Assembly: GCA_964442185.1 (NCBI GenBank)
Contig: CAYTWT010000244.1
Location: 1 to 64,000 of the forward strand
DNA from: CADEEV01 sp964442185
GTDB taxonomy: Bacteria; Acidobacteriota; Vicinamibacteria; Fen-336
DNA: 64,000 nt
Direction of reading: 5' to 3'
Position numbers and translations under genes: made by a program. The notes below the pieces were generated by a model. The model saw only the letters and a program-made list of their open reading frames with translations, did no database searches and was not told the DNA's origin. This document shows positions 26,541 to 35,003 of this stretch, piece by piece; position 1 is the first letter of the stretch, and every line of letters starts with the position of its first letter.

Positions 26541-28247
26541 ATGAGCGGGCCGCTCCCCTGGCGTCAGCTTTCGCTGGTCTTCCTGCTCTGGTCCGGGTTG
26601 ACGATCCTGCCTTACCTTCAGGCAGCGAGCTTCCCGCCGAAGGGCCGCTGGTTCACGGGCTTCTTCCACTACCAGGACGACCTGTACCAGGACCTCTCCT
26701 TCGTCGAGCAGGCGCGCCGCGGCGAGCTCGCATTCAAGAACAAATTCGACATCCGGCCACAACAGGGGTTCCTGATCAACCTGGAGTGGGCCGGAGCCGG
26801 CCTGCTCGCCCGCGCTCTGGGACTCGGGCCCATCGGCGGATTCCACGCCCTGGGATTCGTCGCGGCCTTCGTCTTCGTGGCCGCGGCGGCCCGCGTCCTG
26901 CTTTCGGGCGGCTGCCGGAGCTTGCCATGGGCGCTCGGGATCGTCCTCGCCGGCGGCGGCCTGGGCTGGTTCCGGCTGTGGATGGGGGCTCGGCAGTGGA
27001 CCCTTCCCGACCTCGCGACCACGCTGTTCCCGTGGAACCAGCGGCTCGCGGGTGGCCCACACGCTCTCCTGGGTAGCGGCCTCTTTCTCTGGGCCCTGGT
27101 TGGATTCGTGGAATGGCGGGCGGGTCGGCCGCGGCGCCGCTGGCTCGTGCCGGCGACGCTGCTCGGACTGATCCGGCCGTTCGACCTCGGGATCTTCGGC
27201 GCCACCGCGGCAGTCGTCCTCGCGCTCGAAGCCCCTCGCGCGCCCAACCCCTGGCGGCACTGGTTGCGCGCCGTTCTGGATCTCGTCTGGCTCGTCCCCG
27301 TGTTGTTCTACGACTTGCTGGCGTTCGCTCTCCACCCCGCCTTCGCCGTCTGGAGCGGCGCCCAGAACGCGATCGCGTGGTCGGGCCTCGGGGAACTGTT
27401 CTTGTCTCTGGGACCGGCCGCCGCGATCGGCTTCGCGGGCTTGCGCAAGCCTCCGCCGATCGAACTCGCGGCGTCGCTGCGCCGAGCCCTCGCGGTGGCG
27501 GCGCTCTGCATGGCAGCGCTCTCGACGAGCGCGAGCTTCGGGTTCCAATTCCTGAACAGTCTGGGTGCGGTGGTGCTGTCGATGGCGGCGCTCGGCCTGC
27601 GCGAACGCTGGCTCCCGCTCGCGGCGAGCGCGCTCGCTCCCAGCTCGCTCGTGCTCCTGTGGCAGGCATGGAACCCCAGCCCCCAGCTGTTCGCGCCGCG
27701 CGACTATCAGGAGACCGTGCGCCTCCTGGAACGTCGCTGCCGATCCGGCGACGTGCTCGTGGCTCCGATCGACCTCAGCCTGCTGGTCGCGGGCTTGACA
27801 CCTTGCCACGTGGCACTCGGGCACTGGGTCCTGACTCCGGAGCGCGAGGCGCGCGGACGCGAATCGGAACGGTTCTACGACCCGGCGACGTCGGCCGCGT
27901 GGCGGGTCGAGTACCTGCGCAGTATCGGCGCGGCCTTCGTCGCATTGCCGGGGGGCAAGGGTGCGTGGCTCGGCGACGGCTCCGGCTTCCGTCCGCTGCT
28001 GGGAACGCCCTTGCTCGAGCTTTGGGCCGGGAGCGCACGGCGTCCTCGGGCCGGGCGTTCAGCCCGACCTCGCTGGCCTGCGCAAGGCGGATACGAAAGC
28101 GACGCCGTAGAGACCAAGCGCCAGCAGCCCCAGCATCCGAACCCCGAAGTAGAGGACGTTGTACTCGAGCAGCCCTCCCAGGATCGCGCCAAGAAGGTTC
28201 GACGCGAGCACCGGCGTGGCAGCGCCTTCGCGGGCGAGTTCGCTTGA
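26541..28247 (+). CDS. Polytopic membrane protein of unknown function
   Basis: 568 residues. About ten membrane helices; the first outer loop reads FPPKGRWFTGFFHYQDDLYQDLSFVEQA, with a paired acidic DD as in several GT-C-type membrane proteins. The middle has RPQQGFLINLEWAGAG and a TLFPWNQRLAGGPH loop, and an extracytoplasmic tail contains DVLVAPIDLSLLVAGL and GHWVLTPEREARG. The last 63 residues are read antisense to the C-terminus of the next gene and are very Arg/Gln-rich, so the original end probably lay near 28060. Likely related to membrane glycosyltransferases, but I do not recognise a named family. Confidence 0.6.
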   Translation: MSGPLPWRQLSLVFLLWSGLTILPYLQAASFPPKGRWFTGFFHYQDDLYQDLSFVEQARRGELAFKNKFDIRPQQGFLINLEWAGAGLLARALGLGPIGGFHALGFVAAFVFVAAAARVLLSGGCRSLPWALGIVLAGGGLGWFRLWMGARQWTLPDLATTLFPWNQRLAGGPHALLGSGLFLWALVGFVEWRAGRPRRRWLVPATLLGLIRPFDLGIFGATAAVVLALEAPRAPNPWRHWLRAVLDLVWLVPVLFYDLLAFALHPAFAVWSGAQNAIAWSGLGELFLSLGPAAAIGFAGLRKPPPIELAASLRRALAVAALCMAALSTSASFGFQFLNSLGAVVLSMAALGLRERWLPLAASALAPSSLVLLWQAWNPSPQLFAPRDYQETVRLLERRCRSGDVLVAPIDLSLLVAGLTPCHVALGHWVLTPEREARGRESERFYDPATSAAWRVEYLRSIGAAFVALPGGKGAWLGDGSGFRPLLGTPLLELWAGSARRPRAGRSARPRWPAQGGYESDAVETKRQQPQHPNPEVEDVVLEQPSQDRAKKVRREHRRGSAFAGEFA

Positions 28248-30323
28248 GAAGGCGGAGCCGGCGAACAACAGCGGCAGCGTGGCGAATGCAGTCGCGACCA
28301 GCGGCTCGGCGCCCGCGGGCAGCCGCCACTCGGTGGGGTGCGCCAGATGGCCCGCGATTACGCTCGCGCCCAGCAGTCCGTAAACCAGCAGCGTTCTGGG
28401 TGGCCCAAAGCGGACGACCCAGGTGTTGGCGACGAGCGCCATGACGAGAACCCCGGCGATCACTGCGCTCGCCACCTGCCAGGTGCTGCCGTACACGAGC
28501 GCCAGCTCCGTGATGGCCTTGGTCTCCAGCAGCATGAAGCCCGCCCCGAGCGCAAACGGGGTGAGTGGGAGGCCGACCGCCATTCCGGGCAGCGCGGCTC
28601 TTAGCAGCACAGCGGAGACCGCCAACAGCAGCGCCGCCATGAACAAGTAGGAGACGGGGAAGCGCCGCACGGGCATGTAGAGGAATGGCCAGTCGTCGAG
28701 CGACACGTCCGCATGCAGCTTCGCCGCGCGCACCGCCTCGGCCACGTCTGTGAATGGCACCACGGGTGGAGCGCGCAGCGCGAGCCCTGGACCGGCCACC
28801 AGCGTGAGCCCGCCGTCGTAGACCGTCTCGAACGCCCGCGGATCGGCCCCGAACGCCTCGCGTAGCATCAGGAACAGCTTCCAGGCGATCTCGCGCGAGA
28901 GCAGCGTGAAGCTCATCACGAGCACGCCGTCGTTCTTGAGACGGTCGCGAGCCTCGCGCAGGGCCTCCATGGTGTAGACGTAGCTGTCCAAGCGGACGCT
29001 TGCGGCGCCGCCGAGCGCCGTGTGGGAATCGAGCAGGCCGTAAACGATCAGGTCGTAGCTCAGGTCCGTGTGGCGCACGAACGAGCGCGCGTCAGCCACT
29101 ACGCTGCGGACGCGGCGATCGCGGTAGGGCCTCTCGGGGTGCAGATGTCGGCCGAGGTCCAGGATCACGGGATCGATCTCGACGGCGTCCACGGCACCCG
29201 CGCCGGCTCGAAGCGCGGCGGCCACGTCGTTGCCGGCTCCGCTGCCCACCACCAGGACGCGTTCCGGTCTTGGCACGAAAGCGTAAGGCAGGTCGTAGTA
29301 CGCGGCCACGGACGCGATCTCTCCGGTGCGTGGGATCGCGGGCCGCAGGTCCCAGATCGTCTGAAAGTACGAGTGGCTCGATTCGATCGACAGGGCGACG
29401 GGACGCAGTCGCAGCGTGATCAGTTGGTAGGGGGAGTAGAAGTCGATCGCTCCCGGTCTCGCGATCGCCAGCGTCACCAGTGCCAGGCCCAGCGCGAAGA
29501 GCGCCGCCTTTGTGGCGGCGGGCGGTGCGCCGGTCAGGAGGAAGGGCAGCAGGGCGCCCGCCAGGATCAGCATCCAGATCTCAGGCGGGCTCCATGCCTC
29601 GGCGAGCAGCGTGAAGGCGCCCAGCGCGAGCAGGCTGCCGGCGAGGTTCCAACCGTACGCTCGAAGGGGCGGGAGGAAGAGCATCGTCCGGCCCGCGAGC
29701 TGCCCCAGCGGCACGCAGGTGAGCACCGTGAGGATGAAAACGAAAGCGAGCACGCCGTAGGTCAGCAACCAATGGCCCAGGGTCTTCTCGTCCAGGAGAC
29801 CCAGCGCAAGCTGCTCCGAGATCGGGCTCTGCAACTTCTGCTGCACGGGACTGAGGGCCAGCAGCCGCAGCAAGATGATCTGTGCCGCCACTGCCGGCAG
29901 TGCCAGGGAGACCAGCAGCGAGCGGCCCGAGCCACAGGCGTAGCCGATGCCGAGCCCGAGAAAGCACGCGAGCAGGGTGACGTTCTTGAAGTAGCTGAAG
30001 AGCTGGAAGCTAGCTGCCTGCCAGCGAATCAGCAGCAGCTCGCCGCACAAGCTCGCCCCCGCCGCCAGCGCGATCCAGGGCCCGGGTCGCCCGAGCACCA
30101 GGCGATCGACGGCTTCGCCGCAGGCAGCGCCGTGATCCAGCAAGGGGCCCAACCACTCGGCGGAGCGGCGCGCCACGAACGCGAGACCGAGGCAGGCGAG
30201 GGCGGCGATCGCGAGAGCCCAGGGGCTGGAGAGAACCAGCGAGGCGCCAATGCCGGCGCTCAAAGTGGAAGCAACGGTCAAGGCGACCACTGCGGAGGGG
30301 CGGCCGGCAGACGACGAGGTCAC
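28059..30323 (-). CDS. Membrane protein with a central spermidine-synthase-like (SAM-type Rossmann) domain
   Basis: 754 residues. Roughly nine membrane helices (residues 10-300), then a soluble Rossmann domain, then six or seven more helices. The domain has RVLVVGSGAGNDVAAALRAG (about residue 354), DAVEIDPVILDLGRHLHPE and VVADARSFVRHTDLSYDLI, the spermidine synthase core, but YGLLDSHTAL stands where the catalytic DxxD of aminopropyltransferases should be. The start is a GTG 7 nt after a TAGGAT box. It is tail-to-tail with the 26541 gene, overlapping 189 bp. Substrate unknown; a true polyamine synthase role is doubtful. Confidence 0.7.
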   Translation of the reverse strand: MTSSSAGRPSAVVALTVASTLSAGIGASLVLSSPWALAIAALACLGLAFVARRSAEWLGPLLDHGAACGEAVDRLVLGRPGPWIALAAGASLCGELLLIRWQAASFQLFSYFKNVTLLACFLGLGIGYACGSGRSLLVSLALPAVAAQIILLRLLALSPVQQKLQSPISEQLALGLLDEKTLGHWLLTYGVLAFVFILTVLTCVPLGQLAGRTMLFLPPLRAYGWNLAGSLLALGAFTLLAEAWSPPEIWMLILAGALLPFLLTGAPPAATKAALFALGLALVTLAIARPGAIDFYSPYQLITLRLRPVALSIESSHSYFQTIWDLRPAIPRTGEIASVAAYYDLPYAFVPRPERVLVVGSGAGNDVAAALRAGAGAVDAVEIDPVILDLGRHLHPERPYRDRRVRSVVADARSFVRHTDLSYDLIVYGLLDSHTALGGAASVRLDSYVYTMEALREARDRLKNDGVLVMSFTLLSREIAWKLFLMLREAFGADPRAFETVYDGGLTLVAGPGLALRAPPVVPFTDVAEAVRAAKLHADVSLDDWPFLYMPVRRFPVSYLFMAALLLAVSAVLLRAALPGMAVGLPLTPFALGAGFMLLETKAITELALVYGSTWQVASAVIAGVLVMALVANTWVVRFGPPRTLLVYGLLGASVIAGHLAHPTEWRLPAGAEPLVATAFATLPLLFAGSAFSSELAREGAATPVLASNLLGAILGGLLEYNVLYFGVRMLGLLALGLYGVAFVSALRRPARSG

Positions 30324-30353
30324 TGGCGCGATCCTATACCAGGGTTGGCTATC

Positions 30354-33191
30354 TCAATTCACGCTCGGACCGCCCTGCGCGACGGAGCCGGTGGGGCCGA
30401 AGCGCCGCGCCAGCCATTCCCACGCCGGCCGCTCGGTTGGGCCCGGCGAACCGAGCGTCTCGGCGATCGCCTTCTGTGCCTCCGACGTTTGTCCTCCGAG
30501 GCCGAGCGCCAGCACGCGCAGGGGACGCAGCACGTCCGCATTCTCGCCCCGCTCGGCGCTCAGGAAACGTTCGGCTGCGCGTCCGTAGTCGCGGTCGCCC
30601 AGGGCGTCGATCGCCAGGAGCTCGTCGACGAAGGGATCGCTCACGCCGCGCTGGGCCGCCCGGCGGGCGGCCTCGATCTCGGAGTCGGTGGTCAAGAGCG
30701 CCACGAGAACCGGGACCCTCAGCGAAGTGCTCGTCAAGGTCGCCTCGATTTCCTTGAACGACATCGCCGGGGTGCCGTGGCCCACGACAAAGACGCGGTT
30801 GATCAGGCTCTGGGCGTCGAAGAAAGCGAGCGTGCGCTCCCGCAGTGCCGCCGGCCAGACGCGCTTGATCAGCGCGCTCGACTCGAAGCGCCCGCGGCTC
30901 TCCGCGGCGCTCAGGAGCTTGAAATAGACCGGGTCGACCCTCCTGGCGATGTGCGGCGAGATCCGCAGCGGGTGGTCGTCGTCGAGCGGGAGCGTTCCGG
31001 CCGTCAGCTCACGCAGCGCCGGCGCGTCGGCCAGGAACGTGGTTCCAACCAGCTCGGGGTTCTCGAACCCCAAGCCGCGGAGCACGGGAGCCACGGCGGG
31101 ATCGCGCCACTGCCGTCCGAAGTGTTCCTCGCTCACCGGGCCCTGAAGGCCTTTTGTCCCCACGAGCATCCATTCGAACCCCATGCCGGTCCAGAGCGAA
31201 CAGTCCTCGAAGACGTCGCAGAAGCCGCGGATGACCGCTTTCGATTCGGCCGCCTCCAGTTGATAGACGGGCAGCCAGTAGGTCGTGATCCCTCCCGGGG
31301 CCAGCCTCTTGCGGATCAGCTCGAAGTACTCGCGTGAATAAAGGTTCACGATCCCGGCGCACTTGGGGGGCGGCGGCTCGGCGGTGATGATGTCGTAGCT
31401 CTTGTCGGTGGTGAGGAGGAAGAAGCGGCCGTCCTCGACGTGGACACGCACCCGGGGGTCGTCCAGTGGGAACGTGCCCGGCCGCGGGAACAGGACGCGT
31501 CCCAGCTCGAGGATGTCCTTCGAGGTGTCCACGACGTCCACCGACCCGAGTGCTTCGGTCCCGGTCAGGGCTTTCGCCGTGAGGCCGACGCCGTAGCTGA
31601 TGAGGAGCGCCTGTTTCGGGGCGGGATGGACGGCGACGGGCCAATAGACGAAGAACCCCATGTAGCGCGCCGAAGCGAAGTGCGAGCCCGACATCGAGAA
31701 GCCGTTCGTCAAGAGGCGGTGAGAGGTCGCTTCGCCCCACAGCTCGCGCACCAGGTACGTGACCGTTTCGGTGAGACCCTCCCGATAGGCCTCGATGCGG
31801 ATGCCGGAGGCGAGGAAGGGCCCTGCCGCGCGGCGCACGAAGTGGTCGCGCATCAGACCGAAGGGGAACAGCGCGACGAGCGCGACGTACGCGACCGCCG
31901 CGCTCCAGAAGCCGGCGGTGGCCCAGCGCGCCGTGCCTGCCTTGAGCGTGGCGGACCGGGCAGAAAGCAGAGCGACGCCGCCGTAGCCACAGGCGAGAAC
32001 GAACACTGTGCGCTCGATACCGATGCCCGGGAGCAAGACGAAGCTCGTCAGCAACGGACCAAGCATGGCCCCCATCGTGTTCGAGAAGGCCAGGGTGCCG
32101 GCGGCACGGCTGGCGCCGTGGCCCTCGGCTTTGAGGGCGCTCCCCATCAGCGTGAACAACGCTCCGGACAGCAGTGACGTCGGGAGCATCAGCGGCAACG
32201 CCACGGCGAGCACGTCCTGCGGAGCGAGCAGAAACCGGCCACGGAAGGGCGCGAGCGCGTCGGGAAGCGCCGCGTAGGTCCAGGACGTGACGGCGCCCGC
32301 CGCCAGGGCGAGTGCCGACAGCCACCGCCACACGTCGCTGTCGGCGCGGATGACGAGGCCCGCGAGCAGGCCGCCCGCACCCAGGCCCAGCAGCACCACG
32401 GCGAGCATGACAGCGAACGCAAGGCTCGTTCCGAAGACGAAAAGCAGGAGCAGGCGGAACCAGGCCACCTCGAGGGACAGCAGGATCGCGCCGGCCAGGA
32501 ATGCCGCCGCCATGAGCCGGCGTCCCGCCGCGGCCCGCACCTGTTCTGCCGGTGGCGCTTCGGCGGCGAGCTCCCCGCCGTGGACACTTCGTGAGAGCAG
32601 CAGGGCGGCGACGACCGCGCCGGCGTTGAGGGCCGCGGCGCACAGGCCCGTGCCCCGGATCCCGAACCGAGCGATCAGGAATCCCTCTCCGGCAAGCGCT
32701 CCGGCCACGGCCCCCAGCGTGTTCCAGCCGTAGAGCGTGCCCAGGACGCGCCCGAAGCGCGGCTCGCGCGCTGCCAGAGCGCGTGCCAGGATCGGCAACG
32801 TCGCGCCCATGGCGGTCGCGGGGACGAGCAGCAGCGCGAAGGCCACTGCGAAGCGCAGGCCGTTCAGCAGCCCGGGGTTGGCGAGGAGTGGAGCGAAGGC
32901 GGGAGCGAAGAGCGGCGTGAGCCTGGGGAGGAACAGGACCAGGCCGAGGCCGCTCACGCCGATCGCCGCTTCCAGGGCTGCGTACCCAAGCAAGGGACGC
33001 CGCAGGCGTCCGCCCCTGGCCCCGGCCAGAGCGTTGCCGATGGCCAGGCCGCCCATGAAGCTCGACGTCACGAGCGTCGTGGCCCAGACGCTGTTGCCCA
33101 GCATCAAGCCGGCCTGCCGGAACCAGAGCGTCTCGAAGAGCAGCGCTGTGGCCCCCGAGGCGAAGAAGATGAGGCTCAGAATGATCTTCAA
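30354..33191 (-). CDS. MFS-like transporter fused to a spermidine-synthase-like domain and a repeat-like tail (copy 1)
   Basis: 945 residues. The N-terminal 480 residues carry about twelve to fourteen membrane helices (IILSLIFFASGATALLFETLWF; LLVPATAMGATLPILARAL). A Rossmann domain follows from about residue 520 (LLISYGVGLTAKALTG, VDVVDTSKDILELGRVLFP, RVRVHVEDGRFFLLTT), then a helical C-terminal region. The GGGDG and DxSDP motifs of real spermidine synthases are replaced by SYGVG and EPPPPK. TTG 33191 aligns base for base with the start of the 35000 paralogue; an ATG at 33218 overlaps a likely extended -10 (TGCTACGAT, 33217-33209) and is rejected. A broken YfhO remnant lies just upstream. Confidence 0.72.
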   Translation of the reverse strand: MKIILSLIFFASGATALLFETLWFRQAGLMLGNSVWATTLVTSSFMGGLAIGNALAGARGGRLRRPLLGYAALEAAIGVSGLGLVLFLPRLTPLFAPAFAPLLANPGLLNGLRFAVAFALLLVPATAMGATLPILARALAAREPRFGRVLGTLYGWNTLGAVAGALAGEGFLIARFGIRGTGLCAAALNAGAVVAALLLSRSVHGGELAAEAPPAEQVRAAAGRRLMAAAFLAGAILLSLEVAWFRLLLLFVFGTSLAFAVMLAVVLLGLGAGGLLAGLVIRADSDVWRWLSALALAAGAVTSWTYAALPDALAPFRGRFLLAPQDVLAVALPLMLPTSLLSGALFTLMGSALKAEGHGASRAAGTLAFSNTMGAMLGPLLTSFVLLPGIGIERTVFVLACGYGGVALLSARSATLKAGTARWATAGFWSAAVAYVALVALFPFGLMRDHFVRRAAGPFLASGIRIEAYREGLTETVTYLVRELWGEATSHRLLTNGFSMSGSHFASARYMGFFVYWPVAVHPAPKQALLISYGVGLTAKALTGTEALGSVDVVDTSKDILELGRVLFPRPGTFPLDDPRVRVHVEDGRFFLLTTDKSYDIITAEPPPPKCAGIVNLYSREYFELIRKRLAPGGITTYWLPVYQLEAAESKAVIRGFCDVFEDCSLWTGMGFEWMLVGTKGLQGPVSEEHFGRQWRDPAVAPVLRGLGFENPELVGTTFLADAPALRELTAGTLPLDDDHPLRISPHIARRVDPVYFKLLSAAESRGRFESSALIKRVWPAALRERTLAFFDAQSLINRVFVVGHGTPAMSFKEIEATLTSTSLRVPVLVALLTTDSEIEAARRAAQRGVSDPFVDELLAIDALGDRDYGRAAERFLSAERGENADVLRPLRVLALGLGGQTSEAQKAIAETLGSPGPTERPAWEWLARRFGPTGSVAQGGPSVN

Positions 33192-33229
33192 GTCTGCAGA
33201 GCCATGGGATCGTAGCATACGGGACTTGA

Positions 33230-33370
33230 ATCGAGCCTGCGGGAATCGGGATTGCGCGGTGCGGCCGTCGGCCCGCAGCAACGGTGCGGCTGCGCCGTCG
33301 ATCGTCGCGGTCCAGCCCGCCGCGAAGGCGTCGCGAACGACGAGCACCGTGGGCCCGATCGGCGTGTCTG
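33230..33370 (-). pseudogene. Decayed C-terminal fragment of a YfhO-type gene
   Basis: About 140 bp that match the 3' part of the YfhO gene at 37732 (near 37835-37970) almost base for base. Translating across two single-base frameshifts gives ADRA, then VLVVRDAFAAGWTAT, APLLRADGR and HRAIPIPAG, the C-terminal YfhO signature. The last 33 residues, the stop and everything upstream are gone. It lies immediately before the copy 1 spermidine-synthase-like fusion, in the same relative place as the intact YfhO gene before copy 2. So a YfhO-fusion gene pair was duplicated and one YfhO was lost. Confidence 0.75.
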
Positions 33371-33404
33371 GTGTTGGCGAGGGTTTTCTGCTCCAATCAC
33401 CGGC

Positions 33405-35003
33405 GTGCGCGCGGAGGGACGAGCGTGGCTTGGGGCGCTTCTGGGCCTCGCCGCCCTGCTGCTGACCCAGCTGCTCTGCGTCCCCCCCACTAACTTCGGC
33501 GGCCTGGATGAGTGGCTGGACCTCGAGCTGATCAGCCGAGGGGTCGTCGCCGTTCCCTTCGCCTACCGGCCTCTTGGATTGATCTGGACGAGCCCCGCGT
33601 CGTTGCTGGCACCCGTCTTCGGCTTCGCGGTGTTCCGCTGGCTCTATGGCCTGTATGCGCTGCTCTCCGCGGCGCTGGTCTTCGGCATCGTGCGTCGTTT
33701 GCTCCCCGAGCGGCCGTCGCTTGGCATGCTCACGGCCTGTTTCGTGCTCGTGTGGGCGCCCCGCGACATGGCACGACTCAGCACCGTGGACAGCGCCAAC
33801 TACCAGGGCATCACCTTGGGGACGCTGCTGGCGGTAGCGCTTCTGGTGGAAGCCTGGCAGCGTCGGAGCCAGGCGCTGTTCGGAGCGAGCGTGCTGATGG
33901 CCTTCCTGGCGATTCGATGTTACGAAGGGGGCACCGTACTCCTGGCCTTCGCCCCGGCGCTGCTCCTGCTGACCCAGGAGCGCTCTCGCCGGCTCTGGGG
34001 CTGGGCGGCCGTCTGGGAATCCGTGGTCGGGATCGCCGCCGCCTTCGTCCTCCTCGAGCTGTCGGTCAGCGCACGCGCGAGCGCCTACCAGCTATCGGTG
34101 ATGCAACTCGATCCTGATCCGCTGGGGTGGGTCGGGCGGTTGGCTCGGCAGTACGACTTTCACCTCTCTCCGTTGTTCACGTCTGCGCCCCGCGAGCTTT
34201 GGGCGCCGGCCGTGGCCGTCGCCGTGATCGTAGTCGTGCTCGCCCTCGCCAGCGTCGGTCACAACGCCAGCCGCGAGTGGGAAGAGCGTGGTCTGTTCGC
34301 GGTGGCGGGCATGCTGGGCCTGGTCCTCGCGGGACTCGCGTACAGCCTCGTCTTGCTGGGTTGGCAACCTCCCACGGCGTATCGGCTCCAGTTCCTCTCC
34401 GGGCCCGGGATCGCCCTCTTCCTCGCTTCGGCGGCCCACCTCCTGGGCTCGCTGGTGCGAGGCAAGGAGCGGCTTGCGACGGCCGTTCTCGGGGCCTGGG
34501 TCGTGGCGGTGGGGACGGGCCGGACGATCGCGATGCAGCGCGAGTGGGAGGTCCTCAGCATGCGGCCCCGGCAGATGCGCATGCTCTCCGAGCTGCTTCG
34601 TGCCGTGCCCGACGTCGGCTCCCACACGCTCCTGATTGCGCTCGACGAGGGCGGCGCCTGGTCCGGCGTTTTTCCCTTCCACCACGCCGTGCAGTACCTC
34701 TACGAGCGGCGCGCGGCGGGCTTCGTGCCGCACCGGGCGGACACGCTCTACAAGGCCTCACCCGCGCCCGACGGCATCCGCTTCGAGCCCTTGTTGATTG
34801 TCCGCCGAGCCTGGGACGCGCCCCGCACGGTCTACGGCTACGACGAGATCGTGGTGGTGCGGCACACCGCGAGGGGAGAGGTCGTCGTGCTGGACAGCTG
34901 GCCCGTGGACTTGAAACCGCTGCCCCCGGGCGCCCGCTATGCGCCGCGCAGCCGCATCACCGGCGGGCCGCTGAAGCGCGCGCTGATCCTGACCCGACAC
35001 TAG
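33405..35003 (+). CDS. GT-C-like polytopic membrane protein, paralogue C of three
   Basis: 532 residues from GTG 33405 (VRAEGRAWLGALLGLAALLL). About eleven membrane helices. First-loop block NFGGLDEWLDLELISRGVV with PFAYRPLGLIWTSP, and C-terminal block IALDEGGAWSGVFPFHHAVQYLYERRAAG, match the genes at 17219 and 21437. It ends 4 bp into the convergent 35000 gene. It sits where the rest of the decayed YfhO gene would have been, so its insertion may have replaced that gene. A transferase role is inferred from GT-C-like layout only. Confidence 0.65.
   Translation: MRAEGRAWLGALLGLAALLLTQLLCVPPTNFGGLDEWLDLELISRGVVAVPFAYRPLGLIWTSPASLLAPVFGFAVFRWLYGLYALLSAALVFGIVRRLLPERPSLGMLTACFVLVWAPRDMARLSTVDSANYQGITLGTLLAVALLVEAWQRRSQALFGASVLMAFLAIRCYEGGTVLLAFAPALLLLTQERSRRLWGWAAVWESVVGIAAAFVLLELSVSARASAYQLSVMQLDPDPLGWVGRLARQYDFHLSPLFTSAPRELWAPAVAVAVIVVVLALASVGHNASREWEERGLFAVAGMLGLVLAGLAYSLVLLGWQPPTAYRLQFLSGPGIALFLASAAHLLGSLVRGKERLATAVLGAWVVAVGTGRTIAMQREWEVLSMRPRQMRMLSELLRAVPDVGSHTLLIALDEGGAWSGVFPFHHAVQYLYERRAAGFVPHRADTLYKASPAPDGIRFEPLLIVRRAWDAPRTVYGYDEIVVVRHTARGEVVVLDSWPVDLKPLPPGARYAPRSRITGGPLKRALILTRH

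Noticed and set aside
33191..33218. ATG 33218 as the start of the copy 1 fusion gene.
   Set aside because: It overlaps a likely extended -10 box, adds nine residues of non-family sequence, and TTG 33191 aligns exactly with the start of copy 2.
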